Below are positions 1 through 5,013 of a DNA stretch of 7,188 bases, one piece after another (position 1 is the stretch's first letter; every line of letters starts with the position of its first letter). A program made the position numbers and the translations under genes. The notes beneath the pieces are model-generated. The model was not told the DNA's origin. It was given only the letters and a program-made list of their open reading frames with translations, and ran no database searches. Source of the stretch: Candidatus Hydrogenedens terephthalaticus JGI OTU-1. Its GTDB lineage: Bacteria; Hydrogenedentota; Hydrogenedentia; Hydrogenedentales; Hydrogenedentaceae. The stretch covers positions 1 through 7,188 of the forward strand of contig AWNW01000079.1 of the NCBI GenBank assembly GCA_000493945.1, written 5' to 3'.

Positions 1-2
1 TT

Positions 3-173
3 GGGGATACCTTAGGGGATATTGCCATTCGTGAACAAGTAGCCTTTTTTGCATGCCCTGCCAATGCACATAAAGAAATAAAAGAATATGCAGATTACAT
101 CTCTCCTTACTCGGATATTTTAGGCGTATTAGACATCCTACAACATTACCCCTTTTCATCAGTCTGGGATTAG
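3..173 (+). CDS. HAD-superfamily hydrolase, C-terminal fragment (5' end outside window)
   Basis: The frame is open from the left edge and ends at TAG 171-173, giving 56 residues. It begins GDTLGDIAIR and continues with FFACPANAHKEIKEYADYIS. The G-D-x-x-x-D pattern followed by a small hydrophobic strand, an A/N-A-H segment and a K-E-x-A-D-Y-I stretch is the usual last part of HAD phosphatases, where the acidic motif IV binds Mg2+ and the following residues form the final strand and helix of the Rossmannoid core. KdsC-like and other sugar-phosphate phosphatases end this way. The nucleophile motif (DxDxT/V) lies outside the window, so neither the substrate nor the subfamily can be named. The gene ends five bases before the stop of the convergent gene on the other strand, and I see no hairpin terminator between them. 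Confidence 0.6.
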   Translation, partial: GDTLGDIAIREQVAFFACPANAHKEIKEYADYISPYSDILGVLDILQHYPFSSVWD

Positions 174-178
174 TTCAC

Positions 179-532
179 TTAATTGGCGAACATACCGCGG
201 AACATAAAATATACAGCACCGACCAGGCAGAAAGATGCCCATACAAAATCCATACGAATTTGCTCTTTCATATATAAAACAGAAAAAATGGCGAACACAA
301 TCATGGTAATAACTTCTTGAAGTACCTTTAACTGACTTAAACTGAGAAATTGAAATCCGATACGATTGGCAGGAACTTGAAGGCAATATTCAAAAAATGC
401 GATGAACCAACTGAATACTATTGCCATAAATAAAGGTTTATTTTTTAAATCTTTTAAATGTCCATACCACGCATAGGTCATAAACAAATTCGATAATATC
501 AATAAAACAATCGGAGCAAAACGATACCACAT
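179..532 (-). CDS. DMT family small membrane protein (DUF486)
   Basis: This 117-residue protein is almost entirely hydrophobic, with four likely membrane helices near residues 5-22, 33-50, 71-90 and 95-113. The central stretch FFEYCLQVPANRIG and the following QLKVLQEVITMIVFAIFSV are the hallmark of the DUF486 (PF04342) family, which is grouped with drug/metabolite transporters. No substrate is established that I know of, so inner-membrane location is firm but function is open. Length fits the family (about 110-120 residues). I chose ATG 530-532 because an AGGTG Shine-Dalgarno sits nine bases before it. A GTG at 542-544 would add four residues but overlaps that ribosome site. The gene is convergent with the HAD gene and divergent from the hsp20 operon, so it is probably transcribed alone. 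Confidence 0.85.
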   Translation of the reverse strand: MWYRFAPIVLLILSNLFMTYAWYGHLKDLKNKPLFMAIVFSWFIAFFEYCLQVPANRIGFQFLSLSQLKVLQEVITMIVFAIFSVLYMKEQIRMDFVWASFCLVGAVYFMFRGMFAN

Positions 533-544
533 ATAAAAAAACAC

Positions 545-791
545 CTGATTTGTATTTTTAAACGGGATTAAATTTAGGGAGAGTAGTAATATAATAACAC
601 ATTTTCGATTAAGATAAAAAGTTCTTAGAATTATCCAGATCCTCCGATCCTAATTTTCCAAGATATACCCTTCGTATCATACTGAAACGAGTGTTTCATT
701 TCTCCATATAAAATTGAAACATTCGGCACTTTGTTTATTCACAGGACTGCCTAAACCCCGTAGTTTTATATACTTTTTGATCATCCTTACA
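545..791. other. Divergent intergenic regulatory region between the DUF486 gene and the hsp20 operon
   Basis: No coding frame is supported here. The region is AT-rich and must carry the promoter of the leftward membrane-protein gene, for which I cannot pick a convincing -35/-10 pair. It also carries the control elements of the rightward hsp20 operon: an inverted repeat at 683-698, a further TGAAAC half site at 715-720, and the sigma-54 promoter just beyond its right end. The spacing between the inverted repeat and the promoter fits an activator-binding site that loops to a sigma-54 holoenzyme. Confidence 0.6.
683..698. promoter_or_regulatory. Inverted repeat TGAAAC-N4-GTTTCA, candidate enhancer (UAS) for a sigma-54 activator
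   Basis: TGAAAC 683-688 and GTTTCA 693-698 are perfect 6-bp arms around GAGT. The centre lies about 127 bp upstream of the start predicted for the sigma-54 promoter, within the range where bacterial enhancer-binding proteins usually bind as dimers. A third TGAAAC at 715-720 lies exactly 32 bp downstream of the first, about three helical turns, so a second degraded site on the same DNA face is possible. The role is inferred from position and symmetry; the protein that would bind is unknown. Confidence 0.5.
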
Positions 792-807
792 TGGCACGAT
801 GTTTGCT
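792..807 (+). promoter_or_regulatory. Sigma-54 (RpoN) -24/-12 promoter of the hsp20 operon
   Basis: TGGCACG-ATGT-TTGCT matches the sigma-54 consensus TGGCACG-N4-TTGCW at every fixed position. The invariant GG (793-794) and GC (805-806) are separated by exactly ten bases, as required. The predicted start is near 818, giving a leader of about 54 nt before the first hsp20 start codon. Sigma-54 promoters are silent without an ATP-driven activator, so the operon should be tightly regulated. No convincing sigma-70 or sigma-32 promoter is seen in the same stretch. Confidence 0.85.
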
Positions 808-840
808 TAAATTAAAATGACAATTGAACAACAAAGAAAA

Positions 841-864
841 ACCTAAACCTTAACAAAAGGAGGT
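841..864 (+). promoter_or_regulatory. Possible Shine-Dalgarno-masking hairpin (RNA thermometer candidate) in the hsp20 leader
   Basis: ACCT (841-844) can pair with AGGT (861-864), and CCTT (848-851) with AAGG (857-860). Together they form an 8-bp stem interrupted by a 3-nt AAA bulge, with a five-base loop. The whole AAGGAGGT ribosome site of the first hsp20 gene would be buried. The stem is short and bulged, hence weak, as expected of a heat-melting element. The pairing is seen directly; the thermometer role is inferred from the gene it precedes. Confidence 0.4.
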
Positions 865-871
865 ATGATCT

Positions 872-1336
872 ATGAGAAGATGGTGGGACCCAATTCAAGA
901 GTTAGAACAACTCAAACGCGAAATGGATGATTTATTCCGCACATTCAGCGAGGATGTGTGGGACATCCCTTCGTTCCGCTTCTCGTTCCTACCGGGCGTC
1001 TCCACACGCACCTATCCTCTCGTCAATCTTGCAGAGGATAAGGATAATGTCTATGTGGAGGCACTGGCTCCGGGTATTGACCCCGAAACGCTGGAAGTCT
1101 CCGTGCTTAATAATACCGTCCGTATTGCAGGGGAAAAACCTGCGATAAAGGATGTGAAACCGGAGGCATTCCATCGCAATGAACGCGGTGCTGGGAAATT
1201 CATCCGCACTTTATCGCTCCCTGTCGAAGTAGATGCCGATAAAGTAAAGGCAGAGTATAAGAACGGTATCCTTCTGTTAACTCTGCCCAAAGCCGAATCC
1301 GCAAAACCCAAGCAAATTTCAATAACTGTAAATTAA
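872..1336 (+). CDS. Small heat-shock protein, Hsp20/alpha-crystallin family (first of three)
   Basis: This 154-residue ATP-independent holdase should bind unfolding proteins in the cytoplasm and keep them soluble for refolding by DnaK and related machines. The N-terminus MRRWWDPIQELEQLKREMDDLF is typical of class A bacterial Hsp20s. The alpha-crystallin domain spans about residues 48-141, with HRNERGAGKFIRTLSLP at 101-117 and the conserved EYKNGILLLTLPK at 128-140. The C-terminal ISI (149-151) is the I-x-I anchor that docks into neighbouring subunits during oligomer assembly. ATG 872 is preceded by AAAAGGAGGT (855-864) at seven bases. It is first in a three-gene operon driven by the sigma-54 promoter at 792-807, and translation may also be controlled by the leader hairpin. 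Confidence 0.95.
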   Translation: MRRWWDPIQELEQLKREMDDLFRTFSEDVWDIPSFRFSFLPGVSTRTYPLVNLAEDKDNVYVEALAPGIDPETLEVSVLNNTVRIAGEKPAIKDVKPEAFHRNERGAGKFIRTLSLPVEVDADKVKAEYKNGILLLTLPKAESAKPKQISITVN

Positions 1337-1365
1337 TAACCCATAATAAAAAGGAGGTGTTGGCT

Positions 1366-1755
1366 ATGAAAGAGAGCACAATTCCCGTCAGAACACAATC
1401 GAAACATGTCCCCGATACACGGGACAGTTCAAAAACACTCAGACCGCCTGTGGACATCTTTGAAACGGCAGAAGGATTAACTGTCATCGCCGATTTGCCC
1501 GGCGTACTAAAAGAAGATGTCCAGATTCAGGTGGAGAATGACATCCTGACCATCAAAGCAGTTGCTAAAAGCAATTTGAATATCGAGCCGACTTATCGGG
1601 AGTTTGAACTATATCCATATTTCCGTCAGTTCCAGTTAAGTGATAAGACGGATCAGGAGAAAATCAAGGCTGAAATGAAAAACGGTGTGTTGATTATCCA
1701 CTTGCCAAAGAAAGAAGAAGCGAAACCGAAACAAATACCGATTACGGTGAGTTAA
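1366..1755 (+). CDS. Small heat-shock protein, Hsp20/alpha-crystallin family (second of three)
   Basis: This 129-residue Hsp20 has an alpha-crystallin domain at about residues 27-116. Landmarks are RPPVDIFETAEGLTVIADLPG near its start, MKNGVLIIHLPKK at 104-116, and an IPI anchor at 124-126. Its N-terminal arm is short, polar and proline-containing, without the aromatic WW/F-rich segment of the first protein. It should therefore differ in substrate binding and may form mixed oligomers with its neighbours. The last 15 residues closely resemble those of the first protein (AKPKQ-I-x-ITV), which supports tandem duplication followed by divergence. I start it at ATG 1366 because AAAAAGGAGGT ends seven bases before. 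The in-frame GTG at 1357 lies inside that ribosome site. It follows the first gene by 29 bases. Confidence 0.93.
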   Translation: MKESTIPVRTQSKHVPDTRDSSKTLRPPVDIFETAEGLTVIADLPGVLKEDVQIQVENDILTIKAVAKSNLNIEPTYREFELYPYFRQFQLSDKTDQEKIKAEMKNGVLIIHLPKKEEAKPKQIPITVS

Positions 1756-1763
1756 GAATAATG

Positions 1764-1791
1764 AGGGCAGGTTCAATATTGAATCTGCCCT
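1764..1791 (+). repeat. 28-bp intercistronic inverted repeat between second and third hsp20 genes
   Basis: AGGGCAG (1764-1770) pairs with CTGCCCT (1785-1791); G1771 and T1784 form a wobble pair; TTCAA (1772-1776) pairs with TTGAA (1779-1783). This gives an almost uninterrupted stem. The bases that follow are A-rich (ATAAAAAATAAAAGG), not T-rich, so it is a poor intrinsic terminator for the + strand. It may instead stabilise or mark a processing point in the mRNA and so set the ratio of the third protein to the first two. Confidence 0.75.
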
Positions 1792-1817
1792 ATAAAAAAT
1801 AAAAGGAGGTGAGGTTT

Positions 1818-2300
1818 ATGCGTAACACATTAGTCCCTATCCAGATAAAGGAAAGGATAAATGATTTGCGTCAGACCTTTAATAATTGGTTTGACCGCTT
1901 CTTAACAACCCGTAAAGATACGGGAAATTGGCTCGCGCATGAACCTGTTTTCTTCGACTGGTTCAATACCACCACATTCCCGGCGGTAGATGTCGAAGAA
2001 AACGATGACGAAGTTATCGTTAATGCAGAAATGCCCGGCTTGTCTGAAAAGGATTTCCAGGTAGAACTTCAAGGGCAACGGCTTGTCCTGCGGGGTGAAA
2101 AGAAGTTCCAGCAGGAGAAGAAGGACCGCTCCTATTACTATGCGGAATGCCAATACGGCTCCTTCTCTCGTGTTATTCCTTTGCCCTGCGAAGTTATTGG
2201 AGAGAAAGCCGAGGCAAATTACAAGAACGGAGTCTTACAGATTCGTCTGCCCAAGAGCGAATCTGCGAAGGCACACCGTATTCAGATTAAAGTTGGATGA
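1818..2300 (+). CDS. Small heat-shock protein, Hsp20/alpha-crystallin family (third of three)
   Basis: At 160 residues this is the longest of the three. An aromatic-rich N-terminal arm (WFDRFL near 24-29, FFDWF at 45-49) should bind hydrophobic substrate patches. The alpha-crystallin domain covers roughly residues 53-147: FPAVDVEENDDEVIVNAEMPG near its start, YGSFSRVIPLP at 113-123, and NYKNGVLQIRLPKSE at 134-148. The IQI anchor is at 155-157. The long QQEKKDRSYYYAECQYGSF stretch is the L57-loop region that mediates dimer swapping in bacterial Hsp20s. ATG 1818 has AAAAGGAGGT seven bases upstream, the same arrangement as the other two genes; a GTG at 1809 lies within that site and is rejected. 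It closes the operon, 62 bases after the second gene, and is followed by a strong terminator. Confidence 0.94.
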   Translation: MRNTLVPIQIKERINDLRQTFNNWFDRFLTTRKDTGNWLAHEPVFFDWFNTTTFPAVDVEENDDEVIVNAEMPGLSEKDFQVELQGQRLVLRGEKKFQQEKKDRSYYYAECQYGSFSRVIPLPCEVIGEKAEANYKNGVLQIRLPKSESAKAHRIQIKVG

Positions 2301-2347
2301 TAGGCACACAGGCTCGTATTAATACCACACCGCATTACAACACAGAC

Positions 2348-2376
2348 AAAGGCACAGGTAAACAACCTGTGCCTTT
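2348..2376 (+). terminator. Rho-independent terminator of the hsp20 operon
   Basis: AAAGGCACAGGT (2348-2359) and ACCTGTGCCTTT (2365-2376) form a perfect 12-bp stem around a five-base AAACA loop, followed by the T-rich ACTTTATT. It lies 47 bases after the third hsp20 stop codon and separates the stress operon from fumC. Confidence 0.9.
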
Positions 2377-2435
2377 ACTTTATTAAAACACATTTAAAAA
2401 TTCATAGACCTTCTCTTTCTACAACAACCTACAAA

Positions 2436-2467
2436 AAATCTCTCTTTCGGGTTCTATTAAGAGATTT
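2436..2467. repeat. Inverted repeat AAATCTCT...AGAGATTT upstream of fumC
   Basis: Arms of 8 bp at 2436-2443 and 2460-2467 surround a 16-base spacer. It lies about 70-100 bases upstream of the fumC start, where it could be an operator or a weak leftover terminator. Promoter-like hexamers for fumC nearby (TAAAAT at 2489-2494) are too weak to call with confidence. Confidence 0.35.
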
Positions 2468-2538
2468 ATTCGTCATGCACCATTGAAGTAAAATAAGTAT
2501 GGATAAAAATTACTCAATCGAAGAAGGGATATATAAAC

Positions 2539-3930
2539 ATGGAATTTCGTATAGAGAAAGATGCGTTAGGTGAAGTGCAGGTTCCGCGCCATGCCTATTA
2601 CGGTAGCCAGACCGTTCGTTCGTTACAATTCTTTTCCGTGGGCAAAGAAAAAATGCCTATGGAGATTGTCTATGCATTGGCACTTGTGAAAAAAGCCTGT
2701 GCAAGGGCTAACCGTGACCTCGGCTTACTTAAATCGGAATATTGTGAAATTATCACAACCGTGGTAGACGAAATTATCGCAGGGAAATGGGACGACCAAT
2801 TCCCCCTGCATGTCTGGCAAACGGGAAGTGGCACCCAAACAAACATGAATGTGAATGAAGTCATATCCACGCGTGCTAATGAACTTTTAGGCTCACCCCA
2901 TAGCACGAAAAAGCCCATACATCCCAATGACCATGTGAATATGTCCCAATCTTCAAACGATGTTTTCCCGACCGCGATGCATGTAGCCACCATATTGGAA
3001 ATAAACAACCGCCTGATACCTGCCTTAGAAGAATTTTACCAATCACTTACGCAAAAATCGGAAGAATATAAAGATTTAATTAAAACGGGTAGAACACACA
3101 TGATGGATGCAACGCCGATTACCTTAGGGCAGGAATTCTCCGGTTATGCACGGCAAATCGAACAAGCCATCAATCGTGTTCAATTATCTCTAAAAGATTT
3201 ATACGAATTAGCATTGGGCGGAACTGCTGTTGGCACAGGCTTGAACGCTCCGACACATTTTGCTGAAAAAGCAGTTGCATACATTGCCGAATTAACCCAA
3301 CAACCCTTCCGTCCCGCAGAAAATAAATTTGAAGCATTAGCGGGACATGATGCATTGGTTATGCTTTCTGGTGTATTAAAAACAATTGCTTGCTCGTGCA
3401 TGAAAATTGCCAATGATATTCGACTTATGGGCAGTGGTCCTCGTTGTGGATTTGCCGAACTACTCCTGCCCGAAAATGAACCTGGCTCCTCCATCATGCC
3501 CGGCAAAGTCAATCCAACCCAGTGCGAAATGATGACGATGGTATGTGCCCAGGTGATAGGGAACGATGTAACTATTAACATTGCGGGTGCCTCAGGACAA
3601 TTTGAACTCAATGTCTATAAACCTGTGATTGCATACAACATTTTACAATCCATACATCTCCTTTCCGATGCTTGCCAATCCTTTACTCGAAATTGTTTGA
3701 AAGGTATCCAACCCAACCGCGAAAAATTAGCATACTATCTTCAAAATTCATTGATGTTAGTAACGGCACTAAATCGGAAACTCGGCTATGAAGTTTCAGC
3801 ACAAATCGCCCGCAATGCATACAAAAACGGCACAACCCTGAAAGAAGAAGCCCTGAAAACGGGCTTAATCACCGAACAAGAGTTTGACCAGATTGTTGAC
3901 CCCAAAAAAATGATTTCCCCTTCTCAATAG
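2539..3930 (+). CDS. fumC: Fumarate hydratase, class II
   Basis: This 463-residue enzyme catalyses the reversible hydration of fumarate to L-malate in the TCA cycle. It is an iron-free, cytoplasmic homotetramer of the aspartase/fumarase superfamily. The length is that of FumC (about 460-467). Visible motifs are GSGTQTNMNVNEV (residues 96-108), HPNDHVNMSQSSND (128-141, substrate and dicarboxylate binding), TGRTHMMDATP (183-193, with the catalytic-diad His at about 187) and the superfamily signature GSSIMPGKVN (316-325, with the catalytic Ser of the mobile loop). The T-H-M-M-D-A-T-P wording, together with the N-terminal YYGSQTVRS, favours fumarase over aspartase. ATG 2539 follows an AAGAAGGG ribosome site (2521-2528). 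It stands alone: the hsp20 terminator precedes it and tRNA-Val with its own promoter follows. No broken or missing residue is seen. Confidence 0.95.
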   Translation: MEFRIEKDALGEVQVPRHAYYGSQTVRSLQFFSVGKEKMPMEIVYALALVKKACARANRDLGLLKSEYCEIITTVVDEIIAGKWDDQFPLHVWQTGSGTQTNMNVNEVISTRANELLGSPHSTKKPIHPNDHVNMSQSSNDVFPTAMHVATILEINNRLIPALEEFYQSLTQKSEEYKDLIKTGRTHMMDATPITLGQEFSGYARQIEQAINRVQLSLKDLYELALGGTAVGTGLNAPTHFAEKAVAYIAELTQQPFRPAENKFEALAGHDALVMLSGVLKTIACSCMKIANDIRLMGSGPRCGFAELLLPENEPGSSIMPGKVNPTQCEMMTMVCAQVIGNDVTINIAGASGQFELNVYKPVIAYNILQSIHLLSDACQSFTRNCLKGIQPNREKLAYYLQNSLMLVTALNRKLGYEVSAQIARNAYKNGTTLKEEALKTGLITEQEFDQIVDPKKMISPSQ

Positions 3931-3956
3931 CAAAGGCACTCCTACCTGTTTGCTAT
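3927..3956 (+). terminator. Weak hairpin overlapping the fumC stop codon
   Basis: ATAGCAAA (3927-3934) and TTTGCTAT (3949-3956) form an 8-bp stem with a 14-base loop starting inside the stop codon. The following bases (CTTCAGACAG) have no T run. It is therefore at best a weak or Rho-assisted terminator, or a 3'-end protecting hairpin. Confidence 0.35.
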
Positions 3957-3995
3957 CTTCAGACAGAGAGACCAAATAATACAATTATGAAAAAA

Positions 3996-4023
3996 TTGAT
4001 AACGGCGTTTTTATTTTGATAAT
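3996..4023 (+). promoter_or_regulatory. Sigma-70-type promoter for tRNA-Val
   Basis: TTGATA (3996-4001) and GATAAT (4018-4023) are separated by 16 bases. Transcription would start near 4030, about 20 bases before the mature tRNA 5' end, which is a usual leader length for a single tRNA gene. Confidence 0.6.
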
Positions 4024-4049
4024 ATATTAATTCCTATTGGGGTTGATAG

Positions 4050-4126
4050 GGGCGGTTAGCTCAGCTGGTCAGAGCATCTGCTTTACACGCAGGGGGTCGC
4101 AGGTTCGAGTCCTGCACCGCCCACCA
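4050..4126 (+). tRNA. tRNA-Val (anticodon UAC), CCA encoded
   Basis: The full cloverleaf can be drawn. The acceptor GGGCGGT (4050-4056) pairs with ACCGCCC (4116-4122). The D arm contains AGCTCAGCTGGTCAGAGC. The anticodon stem TCTGC/GCAGG carries the loop TTTACAC with anticodon TAC at 4084-4086. The variable loop is five bases. The T stem GCAGG/CCTGC closes the loop TTCGAGT. The discriminator is A4123 and CCA is encoded at 4124-4126. This isoacceptor reads GUA and, with modified U34, other valine codons. No second tRNA is adjacent. Confidence 0.97.
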
Positions 4127-4208
4127 TTCCTTCGCAATCCCCCCAAATCATGTATCTTTTATATTTCCGATAAATATTATTTCAGCAACTAAGGTACATA
4201 GGTAACAT

Positions 4209-4224
4209 ATAGTTTATAAACTAT
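4209..4224. repeat. Perfect 16-bp AT-rich palindrome
   Basis: The bases read ATAGTTTATAAACTAT, a perfect palindrome without spacer, 82 bases after tRNA-Val. It has the size of a dimeric regulator operator, but no gene start is near, so its role is unknown. Confidence 0.4.
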
Positions 4225-4402
4225 GAAGAACACCAAAAATAGGAATGAAAAAGAAAAGGGGATATATTCTAACTTGATATACGCTACTCTTCCTCTTTAT
4301 AGAATGGCTTTAATAGGTAGAAAATCATAACCACAAATTCCACACAAATAGACACGAATAAAAACGAATGGAAAAAATCCATCATGCATTATTCTATTCA
4401 AT

Positions 4403-4426
4403 GTAGCTGAAGCATCTCCGCTTTCG
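4403..4426 (+). repeat. GTAGCTGAAG unit, copy 1
   Basis: The sequence starts GTAGCTGAAGCATCTCCGCT. The inner GAAGC and GCTTT-like ends form a small imperfect hairpin. This is the least complete copy; the tail seen after copies 2 and 3 is not recognisable here. Confidence 0.65.
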
Positions 4427-4464
4427 TTTTCCAATTTCACACCTTTATAAAGAGCAATTATATT

Positions 4465-4490
4465 GTAGGGGCGGCCTTGCCAGGCAGGCA
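4465..4490 (+). repeat. TGTAGGGGCG hairpin element, copy 1
   Basis: It begins GTAGGGGCGGCCTTGCCAGG and contains nested GCCT/AGGC arms, followed by a T run (TTTTTTAT) at 4491-4498. The T run could make it act as a terminator, but the shared TGTAGGGGCG head with two further elements marks it as a dispersed repeat. Confidence 0.55.
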
Positions 4491-4548
4491 TTTTTTATCA
4501 TAACAAAATCCGCTTGCATGGCAGTGCCCCTGCAAAGAAAAATGTCTT

Positions 4549-4572
4549 GTAGGGGCGATTGGCTAATCGCCC
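4549..4572 (+). repeat. TGTAGGGGCG hairpin element, copy 2
   Basis: GGGCGATT (4553-4560) and AATCGCCC (4565-4572) form a perfect 8-bp stem with a GGCT loop, preceded by the TGTAG head. It abuts GTAGCTGAAG copy 2 within five bases. Confidence 0.7.
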
Positions 4573-4576
4573 TCAT

Positions 4577-4666
4577 GTAGCTGAAGTGTCCTCGCTTCGG
4601 GTATTTTTAAGTGGATAAATTTTTCAACCACAAAGGGCACAAAGACTTTGCACAGAGTTCACAATG
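4577..4666 (+). repeat. Long composite direct repeat, copy A (about 90 bp)
   Basis: It starts with GTAGCTGAAG, continues through GCTTCGGGTATTTTTAAGTG, and ends with an ACCACA-AG-CACAAAGAC-type tract finishing in GTTCACAA. By my hand alignment it matches copy B at 4783-4872 without any gap at an offset of 206 bases, with about 20 mismatches in 90 positions. The GTAGCTGAAG unit and the ACCACA unit therefore travel together as one element. Confidence 0.75.
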
Positions 4667-4740
4667 TAGAGGCGAAAAATCTTTCGCATCTACCTTCTCT
4701 GTGTCCTTTGCGTAAAATTTCCTTTGTGTCCTCTGTGGTT
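4626..4740. repeat. Imperfect palindromic element with AACCACARAGG termini and a nested hairpin
   Basis: The left end AACCACAAAGGGCACAAAG (4626-4644) is repeated in inverted orientation at 4722-4740, agreeing at 17 of 19 positions. The inner parts of the arms are also CACAGAG/CTCTGTG-like but drift. At the centre (4666-4693) a second hairpin is nested: GTAGA/TCTAC and GCGAAA/TTTCGC around AATC, whose TGTAGAGGCG head resembles the two TGTAGGGGCG elements. This suggests one repeat landed inside another. Confidence 0.7.
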
Positions 4741-4782
4741 AATTCTTTTTACTAAAAATTACACGAACAAACACAAAATAAA

Positions 4783-4872
4783 GTAGCTGAAGCGCCTCCG
4801 CTTCTGGGATTTTTAGGTGGAAAATTTCTTTTACCACAGAGAACACAGAGACCTTACACAAAGTTCACAAAG
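4783..4872 (+). repeat. Long composite direct repeat, copy B (about 90 bp)
   Basis: The partner of 4577-4666. It starts GTAGCTGAAGCGCCTCCGCT, has the same ATTTTTA-GTGGA spacer, and ends with an ACCACAGAG-AACACAGAGAC tract and GTTCACAAAG. Most differences from copy A are transitions, consistent with an old duplication or two independent insertions of one family. Confidence 0.75.
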
Positions 4873-4881
4873 CAGCAAAAA

Positions 4882-4906
4882 CCCGAAGCCAGGAGGCTTC
4901 AGCTAC
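4882..4906 (-). repeat. GTAGCTGAAG unit, inverted copy
   Basis: The reverse complement reads GTAGCTGAAGCCTCCTGGCT then TCGGG, close to the consensus of the other three copies. It faces copy B, so 4783-4906 as a whole is a long-armed imperfect inverted repeat whose termini are the GTAGCTGAAG units. Confidence 0.7.
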
Positions 4907-5007
4907 AATTTTCTTGCTTTTTTAGTTTTCTATGGACACGACATACTGTACCCCTACGATTGAGAAGAAAGTATAAATCTATTACATATATCCTCTACAG
5001 TTTTTCG

Positions 5008-5013
5008 TATAAT
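5008..5013 (+). promoter_or_regulatory. Candidate -10 box for mnmA
   Basis: A perfect TATAAT lies 41 bases before the mnmA start codon. No good -35 hexamer stands at the right distance (CATATA at 4985-4990), so it would be a weak or activator-assisted promoter. It is the best candidate between the repeat cluster and the gene. Confidence 0.45.

Noticed and set aside
159..386. 75-codon frame on the minus strand
   Set aside because: It is an out-of-frame shadow of the DUF486 gene, with no family resemblance.
1357..1365. Upstream GTG start for the second hsp20 gene (a similar case at 1809 for the third)
   Set aside because: Both GTG codons lie inside the GGAGGTG ribosome site; the ATG seven bases after it is the start.
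1200..1487. Long minus-strand frame across the first two hsp20 genes, and similar shadows in fumC (2670-3008, 3180-3611)
   Set aside because: These are antisense to well-supported genes and show no recognisable domain or ribosome site.
4297..4491. 64-codon frame on the minus strand within the repeat cluster
   Set aside because: It reads through the TGTAGGGGCG and GTAGCTGAAG repeats and has no ribosome site; translated repeat, not a gene.
4519..4534. TGGCAG...CTGCA, a sigma-54-like pattern with correct GG/GC spacing
   Set aside because: Several consensus bases are wrong, it lies in the repeat cluster, and no gene start follows for over 500 bases.
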